Shown in pieces: positions 10,971-21,319 of a stretch of 64,000 nucleotides of DNA. The stretch is from positions 1,751,001 through 1,815,000 of the forward strand of contig NC_081821.1 of the NCBI RefSeq assembly GCF_030704535.1, given 5' to 3'. The notes beneath the pieces are model-generated. The model was not told where the DNA came from, made no database searches, and was given only the letters and a program-made list of their open reading frames with translations. A program made the position numbers and the translations under genes. This DNA comes from Vitis vinifera. Its lineage: Eukaryota; Streptophyta; Magnoliopsida; Vitales; Vitaceae. The first letter of the stretch is position 1. Each line of letters begins with the position of its first letter.

Positions 10971-10979
10971 TTTTAGGGG

Positions 10980-11818
10980 CTTCATCCTCTGTCATTTGAA
11001 CCTTTCTTTCATGTACAATTTTCGCTTTTATGATGGAATCCTATTGTCGTTAATCTTTTTGGCCTCGTTTGAAATCTTATGAGAACCATTCCAACCTCAT
11101 CCTGGATTTAGATGCTTGATGTCTTTGTTTCTTTCTTTTTCAGCTTTATTGTTTGACCCTTTCAAAGAATGAAACAAATAAGGAAAAAGAAAAAAAATAA
11201 AGAACACAAAATTTCTCATTTCATTGTGGTTGAGAGAATTTAAGCCATAAACTGACTGTTTTGATATTCTAAAAAATCATCAAACTCAAAAATTTCAAAA
11301 AAATTGAGATGTTTTTAGTTATTTTTTTTAGAGTGCTATGATGAACAATTGAAAATGCAACCAAAAAAAAAAAAAAAAAGATGGAGAATATATTATATAA
11401 ATACTTCCAAGATTTTATTTTTTAAAATTGATTTCTTAAACATTAAATGAGTAACATCCCCAACTGGAAAAACGTCCAGCTCTTACTACATGTTTTATGA
11501 CCGAAACACCCTCCACACCCTTCAGTGCATCACCATTCTCCCTATAATTCTCCAAGAATCGAAGGGCATATTAGACTTTTCATCCCTTAATCAAGAGCAG
11601 ATATTAGGAGCCATAATCACCCCAAGCTTAAACTATCTGGTCCATCTCTCATTTCCCTCCGTTTATATCTCTCTCATTCTTCATTTTCTCCGTTTCATAC
11701 GCTTCTTGTCTCCACCTCACAGCTGGAAGAGCATCAAGAAGTCCTCCATCACTGTAAATAAAGAAAACCCATCACCCATCACCCATCACCCTTCACAAAG
11801 AATAATCCATCTTCTTCC
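10980..11818. other. Intergenic DNA and probable promoter/leader of the O-fucosyltransferase gene
   Basis: There are AT-rich tracts with a poly-A run (about 11364-11379) and a TATA-like TATTATATAAATAC near 11391-11404. After about 11640 the DNA becomes pyrimidine-rich (CT-rich), like a plant 5' leader, up to the ATG at 11819. The 123-residue open frame at 11490 shows no family features and is treated as chance. Confidence 0.4.
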
Positions 11819-14140
11819 ATGGCTAGGCACAGAAACATCAAGAACAGCTTCATCACTGTAATCCCATCTCCACTCTTCACCCTATTTCGTGTCTCTCCAC
11901 TTACTTCACTTCTCAACAAAACCCCAAGAAGCCACAGGTCGTGTTCTTCATTCCCACCAAGAAGCTCTTTTTTCATGATCTTCCTTCTCATTCTCGTCTC
12001 TTTCTTGGGACTTTCTCTGCTCAGGTTGGTGTTCGTTTCTCAGAACCTAGTGCCATGTCCATGTCCATTAACCTCTTTCCCCACTCTGTTGCCTCCTCCA
12101 AACTCTCATCTATCTTTGGCCTCACTTTCTACTAAGAATCAAGAGCCAGTAGTGCTGTCAAGGAGTGCAACAGTGCCCTTACCAGCTCATGCGGTTTCCA
12201 GGAACATGACAAAGGAGGAGGCAGAGTTCTGGGCACAGCCTGATGGAGAAGGGTACAGGCCTTGTTTGGATTTCAGTATACTGTACCGGAAAGCATCTGC
12301 TAAGATATCAAAGGAGAAGCACAGGTTCTTGGTGGTGGTAGTCTCAGGAGGATTGAATCAACAGAAGAATCAGATTGTTGATGCAGTCGTTATTGCGAGA
12401 ATTCTTGAAGCAGCCCTGGTTGTGCCGGTTCTTGAGATTAATCAGATTTGGAAAGATGAAAGGTAACAATTCAGATCATTATTTCTTCAAACTAAAGAAT
12501 AACAGGGCTTTAGATTTGTAAAAATGAATAAAAGAATGATCTCAAAGAATTGAAAATGGATTGAGTTACATTAATTTATGATCTTCTGCTCATACTTAAG
12601 TCTGCAAATTTTCTTTTTAGTACCTTTTCAGGCTGGGGTAACCATCTTTTTTGGTGTTGTTCGCAGTGAATTTTCTGATATTTTCGATGTGGATCATTTC
12701 AAGAGGACCTTACAAGCTGATGTTCGAGTTGTATCATCTCTTCCCTCCACGCATTTGAGTTCAAAACCAACAATTAACACACGAATGCCCCTCAATGTTT
12801 CGCCCCTTTGGATCCGTACTAAATTCCTCACAGAAGTAAAAAGAAATTGAACTCAAACTCTTCTTTATCATCTTTCCTTCTTTGATTTCTGCTCTCTGTA
12901 CTGCAATTTTCTTTTGTATCTAGCTTCTTCTTTAAGGCCATTTCCCTTTTATATGGCACTGTCTGAAATTTTGGTTAATGCATGTAGCTGAACAAAGAAG
13001 GTGTTCTCATACTAAAAGGGATAGATTCTAAGCTCTCCAAGAATCTTCCACTTGATCTTCAGAAGCTTCGGTGTAAGGTAGAATGGAATTTGATTACCAT
13101 CAACAAGTTCAGACTTCAGATTATGTACATATAAATCCTACTAGTCCCAATACTTGAAGGTTTTTTGGGTTCTTGTTAATTTTGCAGGTAGCTTTCCATG
13201 CACTAAGATTTGCAGCTCCAATTCAGGAGCTTGGCGATAGGTTTGCAAGAAGAATGTGGATTGAGGGGCCATATATCGCTCTCCATCTCCGTCTCGAGAA
13301 GGATGTGTGGGTGAGAACTGGATGTCTTACTGGTTTAGGCCCCGAGTATGATGATATTATTAGGAAGATTCGTGAGTCTCGACCTAGACTCCTCACTGGA
13401 AGGTTGAACATGACCTACACTCAGCGAAGACTTGCTGGACTTTGTCCTCTAAATGCCTTAGAAGTAGCAAGGTTTAGTGACTCTGCATCTTGGGAAATAT
13501 CTTTGTTGGAATGCGATCTGGGACACTATCTGATCTCATTCTACTGCAGGCTGCTTAAGGCTCTAGGGGCTCCGAGGACTGCACGAGTGTACAGGGCAGG
13601 AGGAGAGCCATTTGGGGGAGCCAAGGCGCTGCAGGCCCTTATGGGGGAGTTTCCAAATGTGGTAACAAAGGAAATGCTGGCACGAGAAGGCGAGCTCTCA
13701 CCATACGTCAACAGACCATCTGCTATGGCTGCTCTGGACTACATTGTATCGCTGAGCAGTGACGTGTTCCTACCTTCCCATGGAGGCAACATGGGGCGAG
13801 CCATGCAGGTAAAAGGGGATCAATTAATACTCTTCCAACCCAAACTTCACCAGAAAAATTCACCCATTCACCAGTGTTTCTGTTGGTTACTTGACAGGGT
13901 CATCGCGCATACGTTGGGCATAGGAAATTTGTAAAGCCAGACAAGCGAGAAATGATTGCTTTCTTCGAAGACGCCTCCATTTCTGAGGCAGAGTTCAGAA
14001 GCATCATGAGGAAGCTGCACAGCAGATATCAGGGCCAGCCTGAGAAAAGGACAAACAAGAGAAGTACCCGGGATGTGATTGCTTACCCAGTGCCTGAATG
14101 CATGTGCAGACACAGCAACAGGCCTCTCCTAAGAAGCTAA
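11819..14140 (+). CDS. O-fucosyltransferase family protein (plant DUF246 type)
   Basis: Five exons close in phase: 11819-12462, 12667-12835, 12988-13077, 13188-13808 and 13898-14140, giving 588 residues. A hydrophobic stretch at about residues 50-70 (FFMIFLLILVSFLGLSLL) is a single type II membrane anchor after a basic N-terminus, as expected for a Golgi glycosyltransferase. The family blocks are clear: VVVSGGLNQQKNQIVDAVV, SEFSDIFDVDHFKRTL, RFAAPIQELGDRF, HLRLEKDVWVRTGC and FLPSHGGNMGRAMQ. The His-x-Arg pattern and the C-terminal SHGGN region belong to the GDP-fucose-binding fold (GT65/GT106-like). The substrate is not readable from sequence; relatives act on cell-wall glycans or proteins. 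All splice sites are GT-AG. Its 3' end faces the beta-glucosidase relic. Confidence 0.93.
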
Positions 14141-14366
14141 CAATCTGCAAACACTTTAGAGCATACCCACATTTTTCCTCTTTTACCTCTCAAAATCATG
14201 TACATATGCTACTTTGTTCATACTCCATATGTGAATATAAGGGGAAAAGCCCCAAGCCAAAGTCACACCTACATTAAGAAGACGAGCATCAGTACATTTT
14301 CCACAGTTTCCTTTGCCATATGGGGATGCCCTGAAGTTGCAGCTTTCTTCTGAGTCTGGCTTTGTG

Positions 14367-15734
14367 TCACTGCCTCTTGAGAAAATCAGATACCCACTTG
14401 GCAGACTCTTTGGGGATGATGCCCTTTAGGTTGTCCTTGTAATCTATGTAGTAAAATCCGTATCTTAAGTTGTATCCTGATCCGAATTCAAAGCTGTAGA
14501 ACAGAGACCAGTAGAAATAGCCCTTCACATCCACCCCATTTCTGTGAAATATTGCAGAGTAGCAACAGAGCTTGCATCAATGTCTAAGCTAAATCAGCCC
14601 AATACGGCAAGCAAATATTGAATTGATTCAGATGACTTACTCCAAGGCTTTACTGGTCATATACAGATGTCTAAGGACATAGGCAATTCAGTGCGGATCG
14701 TGTAGAGCCTCCTCAAGTCCATCAACCATAGCCTCATTAATCCCTGAATATGGAAGCCACAGGGATACATCATTCGTTACAAATACAACGTATGACTTGA
14801 AATCATGGCCTAGAAAAGGAGCAGGCACCAACCATTTTCAGTGATGTAGATTTTCGGGTTTTGGTATCTGTCCTTGATGTATTCCAAGAGTTTCTGCAGC
14901 CCTTCAGGGTAAATGTAAAGAAAGAAGCTTCCTTCAGCCTGCAGTGTAAGCAAAATGAATGAATTTATACACCAAACATGACGACAGTTTTTTTTTTTGC
15001 AAATTTTTTCCAGCAAAGATGATGTGAACGGTAGTTGGCTTAGGGATTCATGTGTTCTTTCGCCTCACCTTGTACCGTTCGTATGAGTTGATGGCTATGT
15101 CCCCGGTACTATGGTCTGCAAATTTTGCTGTGTCAAAGAATTATACCAGGATTACATTTCATATGGTGAGAAAAAAAGGAATAATGAAGCAACGAAGGAA
15201 AATTATATAAATTAAGCTTGAAAAAACCTGAGAAGTTGTGAGCGAAAGAGTCCCAAACGCTTGGCCCTCGCACTCCGTTTGCCGATTCTTCTATCTGCAA
15301 TCAAATTTACATTCGCATCAGAACATGAATCTGCTGAGCTTCTCGTGGAAAGGATTCAGAATGAGGAAATGTAGGAGAGCTGGAATGAGGAATGTACCTG
15401 CACAGCAGAGGTAGCTGTTCCAAACATAAAATCTCTTGGGAAATCTGATCTCACAACCTCCAATTTCTCGGTGATCACGTTTACTGCAAGACAGCATATA
15501 CAGAGCCTTTTACCATTCAAATTAAATTTAGATGAACACGATACTCTTAACATTTTGATTATCGATGCTTTTCAATGGAAAAAAACTTGGCTCTACGTTC
15601 TATCTTTCAAATTTGGAGCTTCCTCGAACATGAAGATTAGAGGAGGACGAAGATAACGAACCCGAGGCCTCTGCAAATGGATTCACAAGAAGAGCAAAGA
15701 CACAGACCCTTAGAAGTCGCCAAATTATCTTCAT
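14367..15734 (-). pseudogene. GH1 beta-glucosidase, internally deleted relic
   Basis: Seven exons can be read on the minus strand: 15734-15662 (MKIIWRLLRVCVFALL, signal peptide), 15483-15398 (SDFPRDFMFGTATSAVQ), 15294-15228 (GPSVWDSFAHNF), 15115-15069 (HSTGDIAINSYERYK), 14938-14833 (YITEN), 14743-14641 and 14541-14367 (GVDVKGYFYWSL ... FLKRQ). The ITENG nucleophile site survives. The middle of the enzyme (the RFSISW block, the acid/base TFNEP motif and the NYY region, roughly half the protein) is missing, with only 130 bp between the flanking exons. A TGA at 14690-14688 in the sixth exon replaces what is usually Arg. Plant GH1 enzymes are about 500 residues. This one cannot be an active glycosidase. 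Confidence 0.85.
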
Positions 15735-16392
15735 TGATGATAAAAATCTGAAATTTTCTTTAAGTGTGTGTGTTCTTCTTTCCTCTTTTCTCACAGTTTG
15801 GCTCAGGCTCTCGCGATGAGGACAACGGCACGGCATTAAAGAAATGGTTTCTGCTTTCATTAGAGTCCGGCTGAACAACCTCCACAACTGTCACAGTATA
15901 GCCCTAGTCCAAGGAAGATCACGTGGCTAGTATTAATTCAATTTTATTAATGTTGCGTCAAATCTGTTAGTGGGTAATAATTATTTTTACATAACGGATG
16001 GGAACGCCCTTTTTAGTTTTTCCTTACCAAAGCCTAAATATTATATTACTTAGCTCAACGTGTGATCCATTTAACTAATTTAATAATCATGAATAAAAGG
16101 CTTTTGATTTTGAAGATTTTGAATAAAAGGGCCTTTTTTTTTTTTTCTAATATCTCTATTTTTTTTCCTTTCTATAGTGGAGATAATGATATGTAGTGAC
16201 AGAACATGGTCATATATAATGACATTTGTTTTTTCTAATAGCTCTTTTTTCTTTTCTTTTTTGTTTTATAGTGGAGATAGTGACCCGTAATGACATATCA
16301 TAACAAGTTTGTGGTAAGAATGACTTTCGTTCTAATGCCTAAAAATAATATTCCAAAACTTTTGTATGCTCTTCATTACTTGTGTGGATAAG
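15735..16392. other. Intergenic DNA upstream of the beta-glucosidase relic
   Basis: The part to about 15900 is probably the old leader of the GH1 gene. From 15900 the DNA is AT-rich with a local imperfect repeat. A TTTCTATAGTGGAGATA-like segment near 16170 recurs near 16265, each followed by TAATGACA-like sequence. No gene is seen. Confidence 0.4.
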
Positions 16393-16402
16393 TCTCATGT
16401 TG
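16393..16402. repeat. Target-site duplication of the fold-back element, left copy
   Basis: TCTCATGTTG precedes the element and is repeated exactly at 19062-19071. A 10-bp duplication is within the 9-11 bp range of Mutator-like elements. Confidence 0.85.
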
Positions 16403-16593
16403 GGACTTTTCTTAATAGTACGGTAATTTAAAAAAGTTATGCTTAAATTATTGTAGTAGAAGAAGTTATTACAAATATATGGTAGTTTTTGCCACCTAGG
16501 AGAGAGGAGAGAGGAGAGAGGAGAGAGGATGAACGGATAAATTTTTTTAAAACTAAAATCATCTTTTCAAATTTCAAAAGGCGAAATCGTCTT

Positions 16594-16714
16594 TTCGAAC
16601 AAAGGGAACTCGTCTCTTGAAGAGACAAGTTCCATGAAAAAAAAATATATATATTTTTTAAAAAATTCCCCATTTACTCAAGGGAACTCGTCTCTTCAAG
16701 AGACGAGTTCCATG

Positions 16715-16768
<54 letters not shown>

Positions 16769-17330
16769 AAAAAATTCCCAAATTATTAAAAAAAAAAAAA
16801 GCAATTCCTTAAGGGAACTCATCTCTTGAAGAGACGAGTTCTCTTGGAAAAAAAATATATATATTTTTTTAAAAAAATTCCCAAATTAAAAAAAAAAAAA
16901 AAAATTCCTCAAGGGAACTCGTCTCTTCAAGATACGAGTTCCATGAAAAAATATATATATATATATATATTTTTAAAAAAATTCCCAAATTATTTAAAAA
17001 AAAAAAAAAAAAAAAAACAATTCCTCAAGGGAACTCGTCTCTTCTTCATGAGACGAGTTCCCATGAAAAAAAAATATTTTTTTTTTTTAAAATTCCCAAA
17101 TTAAAAAAAAAAAAATGGTCAAGGTAACTCATCTCTTGAAGAGACGAGTTCACATGAAAAAAAATTAATATATTTTTTTTTAAAAATCCCAAATGTAAAA
17201 AAAAAAATCCAAAAGGGAAATCGTCTCTTGAAAAGACGAGTTCCCATTAAAAAAAATTAATATTTTTTTTTTTAAATCCCAAATTATAAAATAAAAAAAA
17301 ATTCAAAGGGGAAATAGTCTCCTTAAAAAA
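16594..17330 (+). repeat. Left-arm array of palindromic units (about 8)
   Basis: Units of the form GGGAACTCGTCTCTT, one central base, then its reverse complement (31 bp) occur near 16600, 16681, 16814, 16911, 17028, 17125 and 17215, plus a degenerate one near 17310. Each is followed by CCATGAAAA-like sequence, an A/T run and AAAATTCCCAAATT. The unit near 17028 has an altered loop. Confidence 0.85.
16719..16765. repeat. (AT)n microsatellite in the left arm
   Basis: An unbroken run of alternating A and T follows a palindrome unit. A similar run lies at 18239-18285 in the right arm, at a comparable place in the unit. Confidence 0.9.
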
Positions 17331-17394
17331 AACTAATATTTTTAAATTTTTTTTTAAAATCTCAAATTATAAAAAAATAATAATTTGGGAATTT

Positions 17395-18234
17395 TTTGGA
17401 AGAGACGATTTTTTTTTTTTTAATTTGGGAATTTTTTTTAAAAAATATATATTTTTTTCCATGGGAGCTCGTCTCTTCAAGAGACGAGTTCCCTTGAGGA
17501 ATTGTTTTTTTTTTTTTTTAATTTAATAATTTGGGAATTTTTTTAAATATATATATATATATATATTTTCATGGAACTCGTCTCTTGAAAAGACGAGTTC
17601 CCTTGAGGAAATTCCTTTATTTATTTTGGGAATTTTTTTAAATATATATATATATATATATATTTTTAAATATTTTTTTTCCATGGGAACTCGTCTCTTG
17701 AAGAGACGAGTTCCCTTGAGGAAATTCCTTTTTTTTTTTTTAATTATATATTTTTTTTAAAAAAATATTTTTTTTTTCCATGGGAACTCGTCTCTTGAAG
17801 AGACGAGTTCCCCGGAGGAAATTCCTCTTTTTTTTTTCTTTTTTTTAATTTGGGAATTTTTTTTTCCCATGGGAACTCGTCTCTTCAAGAGACGAGTTCC
17901 CTTGAGGAAATTATTTATTTATTTATTTATTTATTTTTAATTTAATTTGGGATTTTTTAAAAAAAATATATATTTTTTTTCCATAGGAACTCGTCTCTTC
18001 AAGAGACGAGTTCCCTTGAGGAATTTTTTTTATTTTTTTTTAAAAATTATATACTTTTAAAAAATATATATTTTTTTTTTCCATGGGAACTCGTCTCTTG
18101 AAGAGACGAGTTCCCTTGAGGAATTGCTTTTTTTTTTTTTTTTTCCTTAATTTGGGAATTTTTTTTTCCCATGGGTGAAGAGACGAGTTCCCTTGCCTTT
18201 TTTTTTTTTTTTTTTAATAATTTGGGAATTTTTT

Positions 18235-18287
<53 letters not shown>

Positions 18288-18875
18288 CATGGAACTCGTC
18301 TCTTCAAGAGACGAGTTCCATTGAGGAATTGTTTTTTTTTTTTTTTTTTAATTTGGGAATTTAAAAAAAATATATATATTTTTTTTCCATGGGAACTCGT
18401 CTCTTGAAGAAACGAGTTCCCTTGAGGAATTGTTTTTTTTTAGGAATTTTCTTTTTTTTTTTAATTTGGAAAAAAAAATTTCCATGGGAACTCCTCTCTT
18501 CAAGAGACGAGTTCCCTTGAGGAATTTTTTTTTTTTTTTAAATTTGGGAATTTTTTTTAAATTTTTTTCCATGGGAACTCGTCTCTTCAAGAGACGAGTT
18601 CCCTTGAGCAATGTTTTTTTTTTATTTTTTTTATTTTATAATTTGGAAATTTTTTTAAATATATATATATATATATATTTTCAAGGAACTCGTCTCTTGA
18701 AGAGACGAGTTCCCTTGAGGAATTGTTATTTTATTTTTTATTTTTTATATCATGGAACTCATCTCTTGAATAGACGAGTTCCTTTAAGAAGTTTTTTTAA
18801 TAAATGAGGAATTTTTTTAAAAAAATATATATATTTTTTTTCATGGAACTCGTCTCTTGAAGAGACGAGTTCCCT
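17395..18875 (-). repeat. Right-arm array of palindromic units (about 15)
   Basis: The same palindrome recurs near 17463, 17572, 17687, 17786, 17870, 17985, 18087, 18178 (half unit), 18293, 18388, 18486, 18570, 18685, 18752 and 18843. The spacers are the reverse of those in the left arm: TTGAGGAATT after the palindrome and TTTCCATGG before it. The right arm is longer because it has more units. Confidence 0.85.
18239..18285. repeat. (AT)n microsatellite in the right arm
   Basis: An unbroken run of alternating T and A sits just before a palindrome unit, mirroring 16719-16765. Confidence 0.9.
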
Positions 18876-19061
18876 TTCTTTGAAAAGACGATTTCGTCTT
18901 TTGAAATTTGAAAAGATGATTTTGGTTTTAAAAAAATTTATCCGTTCACTCTCTCTCCTCTCTCCTATGTGGCAAAAACTACCATATATTTGTAATAACT
19001 TCTTCTACTATAATAATTTAAGCATAACTTTTTTAAATTACCGTACTATTGAGAAAAGTCC

Positions 19062-19071
19062 TCTCATGTTG
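19062..19071. repeat. Target-site duplication of the fold-back element, right copy
   Basis: TCTCATGTTG, identical to 16393-16402. Confidence 0.85.
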
Positions 19072-20337
19072 TATAACATGTAACTTTCATTATGGGGATC
19101 AATTTCTAATTGCGTAACTTCATAATAGTTATATAAAGCTTCTGCATAATTTCCTTGGAATCGAGTTGACGTCTATTATCATCGTCATTTAAAAAAATCT
19201 TTGTTCCAAAACTATATTTGAGATTTTCATCTCATACAACTCCTTCATTACGTGCATAATGAAAATAATACATAAAATAAAATAAAACGAAAATATTCTC
19301 ATTATAAATTGGGTGGGGCTAGTGGTGCAATAATCAATACTGTCTCATATCATTAAACAAATATGAGATAAGATATATTATCCCCTCTTTTATCTTATTC
19401 CATGTTATATCTAGCAATTCAACATAGCCTAAAGGCATATTTGAATAATTATCTATTTAGTATTTATTTAAGAAGTACTATAAATGATTTTTCAACTTTT
19501 ATAAATACTTTTAAAATTTTGTTAAATATGTGATTTAAAAAAAAACATTTTTTATGCTATAAATGTTTTATAAAAACATCGTCGAATAGATTCCTAAAAT
19601 GTGTTTGTTCTTATTTCTATTCAAAGTATTTTTAATAACAGTATTTTATTTTTAAAATATATTTAGAAGAATTACCAATGAAACGTTCTTCACGAAACAC
19701 TATGAAAGTGTATTTTACAATATTTTTATTTAAAGTACCTCTCTTAAAAAATTATTTCCTTTGAAAGTATATATTTTTAAAAATCACTTATCAAGTATTT
19801 GTTGTAAAACAATATAAGTAATTTTTCAAAATTTTTGAAGTACTTTTTAAAAATTTTGTGTTTTTATTTCTTTTCAAAATTTTTTTTTTACCATAAGTGT
19901 TTTTAAAATAACTATTTGAAAGTATTTTCTAAATTGTCTCAAATATCTATTTTTTTTTAAAAAAATAATAATTAAAACCAAAATATTTTTTTAAAAGCAC
20001 TCCCAAACGAATATTAATCCATGTCTTGCAAAAAATGATTGACATTGAGGGGTTGGTTAGGCACAAGGTCCTAATTTGCCGATCTAGTAAGTTGTTGCCT
20101 GCAAGTTGAAGACAAACAAGAAACGGTTGTGGTAAATAATTAACTTAGAAGCTTTCCGATTTTGGCTGATTTTTGGATCTTAAATTAAAATAAAATTTTT
20201 GGTGGGTTAAACATGAAAGAAGAATAAAAATAAGGTATCATGAAAATTATCTGAAATTTTATTTATATTTTAATTTTTTTTTCATTATATAAAATAGATT
20301 AGATTGGAGATAAAGTAGTAGACATGAAATGAAATTA
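19072..20337. other. AT-rich intergenic DNA
   Basis: No gene is visible. From about 19430 to 20010 the sequence is full of TTTTTAAAAA-like segments and ends with AGCACTCCCAAACGAATA. That is the style of decayed fold-back MITEs, but I could not fix the ends. Confidence 0.4.
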
Positions 20338-20791
20338 TGGGTTAAGTACATTTTACCTACCCCTCAACTTGTTTTATATTTGGCCCTCTCACATTTAAAA
20401 CCCGACATTTTACCCCTAATTACAAATCTTTCATAAAATTATAAAAATGATTACTTTTTTTTATACTTTGGTTTGAATACTGGTATGAAATTAAGTAAAA
20501 TCAATTTTGAAAATGAAAATTTTCAAATGTTTTCAAAATATAATAATAAGTAGTTCTTAATTTTTATTTTAAAGAGATATTCATATAAAGTGTGGTGGGT
20601 CAAACGTAGGCAATAGATGTTTTTCTTATATTTATCATTATTTATAAACTATTTATTGACTTTTTAATAAGTTTAAGGGGTAAAATGTTACGTTTTAATA
20701 AATTTAAGAAATAAAGAGATGAATTTTAAATATGAGAAAACAAAGTATAAAACATGTCAAAAATTAAGAGGCACAATGTATTTAATCTTAA
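20338..20791. mobile_element. MITE, family C, copy 1
   Basis: The left end reads GGTTAAGTACATTTTACC, then CACATTTAAAACCCGACATT and a TTTTACCCC block. The right end carries the reverse forms (GGGGTAAAATGTTACG, then AATTTTAAATATGAGAAAA, then AATGTATTTAATCTTA). The interior matches another copy at about 40090-40511. The target duplication is not certain. Confidence 0.65.
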
Positions 20792-21189
20792 AATGATTTA
20801 AAAACATATTTATGTTTTATTTATTTTTTATTCCTCTTATATTTAAAACAATGTATTATTTTAAATTTTATTCATATTTTTATTTAAAACAATTTTGTTT
20901 ATGTTCAAATTCATGGATGCTAAACAAAGAAAATACATATTTTGTTCCTAATTATTTTTTAATAATATTTTATATATATTTTTAAAATATAATTTTTCTA
21001 ATTTAGAGCCCATTTGTAATGATTTTTAAAAGTGTTTTTGAGGTGAAAATGGGATGTTTGACAAATTTTACAAAACCCTTTTGAAAAATTGGGAAAACAT
21101 TTAAAAGAGATTTATCGAGAATCACTTGACAGGTGTGTTTTAAGAAAACATTTCAAAATTTTTGGAAATTCCAAAAATGCCCCCAATGA

Positions 21190-21319
21190 TTCCCGATACC
21201 TCCCTTTCCTGTTGACTCATACGTCTCTCCTTCATTGTCCTCCTCCATCGCTCTCCATCCGAGACTACACGGTAGGAAAGACGCTCCACTTTCATTAGAC
21301 ATCGTTGATCGGATCGAAG
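21190..21319 (+). other. Possible 5'UTR exon of MPC1
   Basis: This CT-rich, gene-like stretch ends GGATCGAAG just before a good donor (GTAACC). A T-rich stretch with GTTAGGGTTTTGG, common in plant leader introns, follows. No long coding frame is present. The next downstream coding exon on this strand is MPC1 at 27733, which itself starts with an acceptor before its ATG, so it needs an upstream leader exon. The link spans about 6.4 kb and is inference. Confidence 0.35.

Larger units (their letters stand above)
16403..19061. mobile_element. Mutator-like fold-back element built of tandem palindromes
   Basis: The element starts GGACTTTTCT and ends AGAAAAGTCC. Its outer roughly 200 bp are inverted copies: 16403-16610 matches 19061-18865 reversed, including the GTACGGTAATTTAAAAAAGT, TATGGTAGTTTTTGCCAC and GAGAGAGG-rich blocks. 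Inside are about 23 palindromic units spaced at 70-130 bp. The flanking spacer orientation is one way from 16600 to about 17330 and the opposite way from about 17400 to 18870, so the whole element is one long imperfect inverted repeat with a pivot near 17390. No transposase is encoded. The class call rests on the 10-bp duplication and long terminal inversions. Confidence 0.85.

Noticed and set aside
16826-18807. Open frames rich in Lys/Phe/Ile in the palindrome arrays
   Set aside because: They arise from A/T runs and the repeated GAGACGAGTTCC words. The same peptide (RRVPL) recurs only because the DNA repeats.
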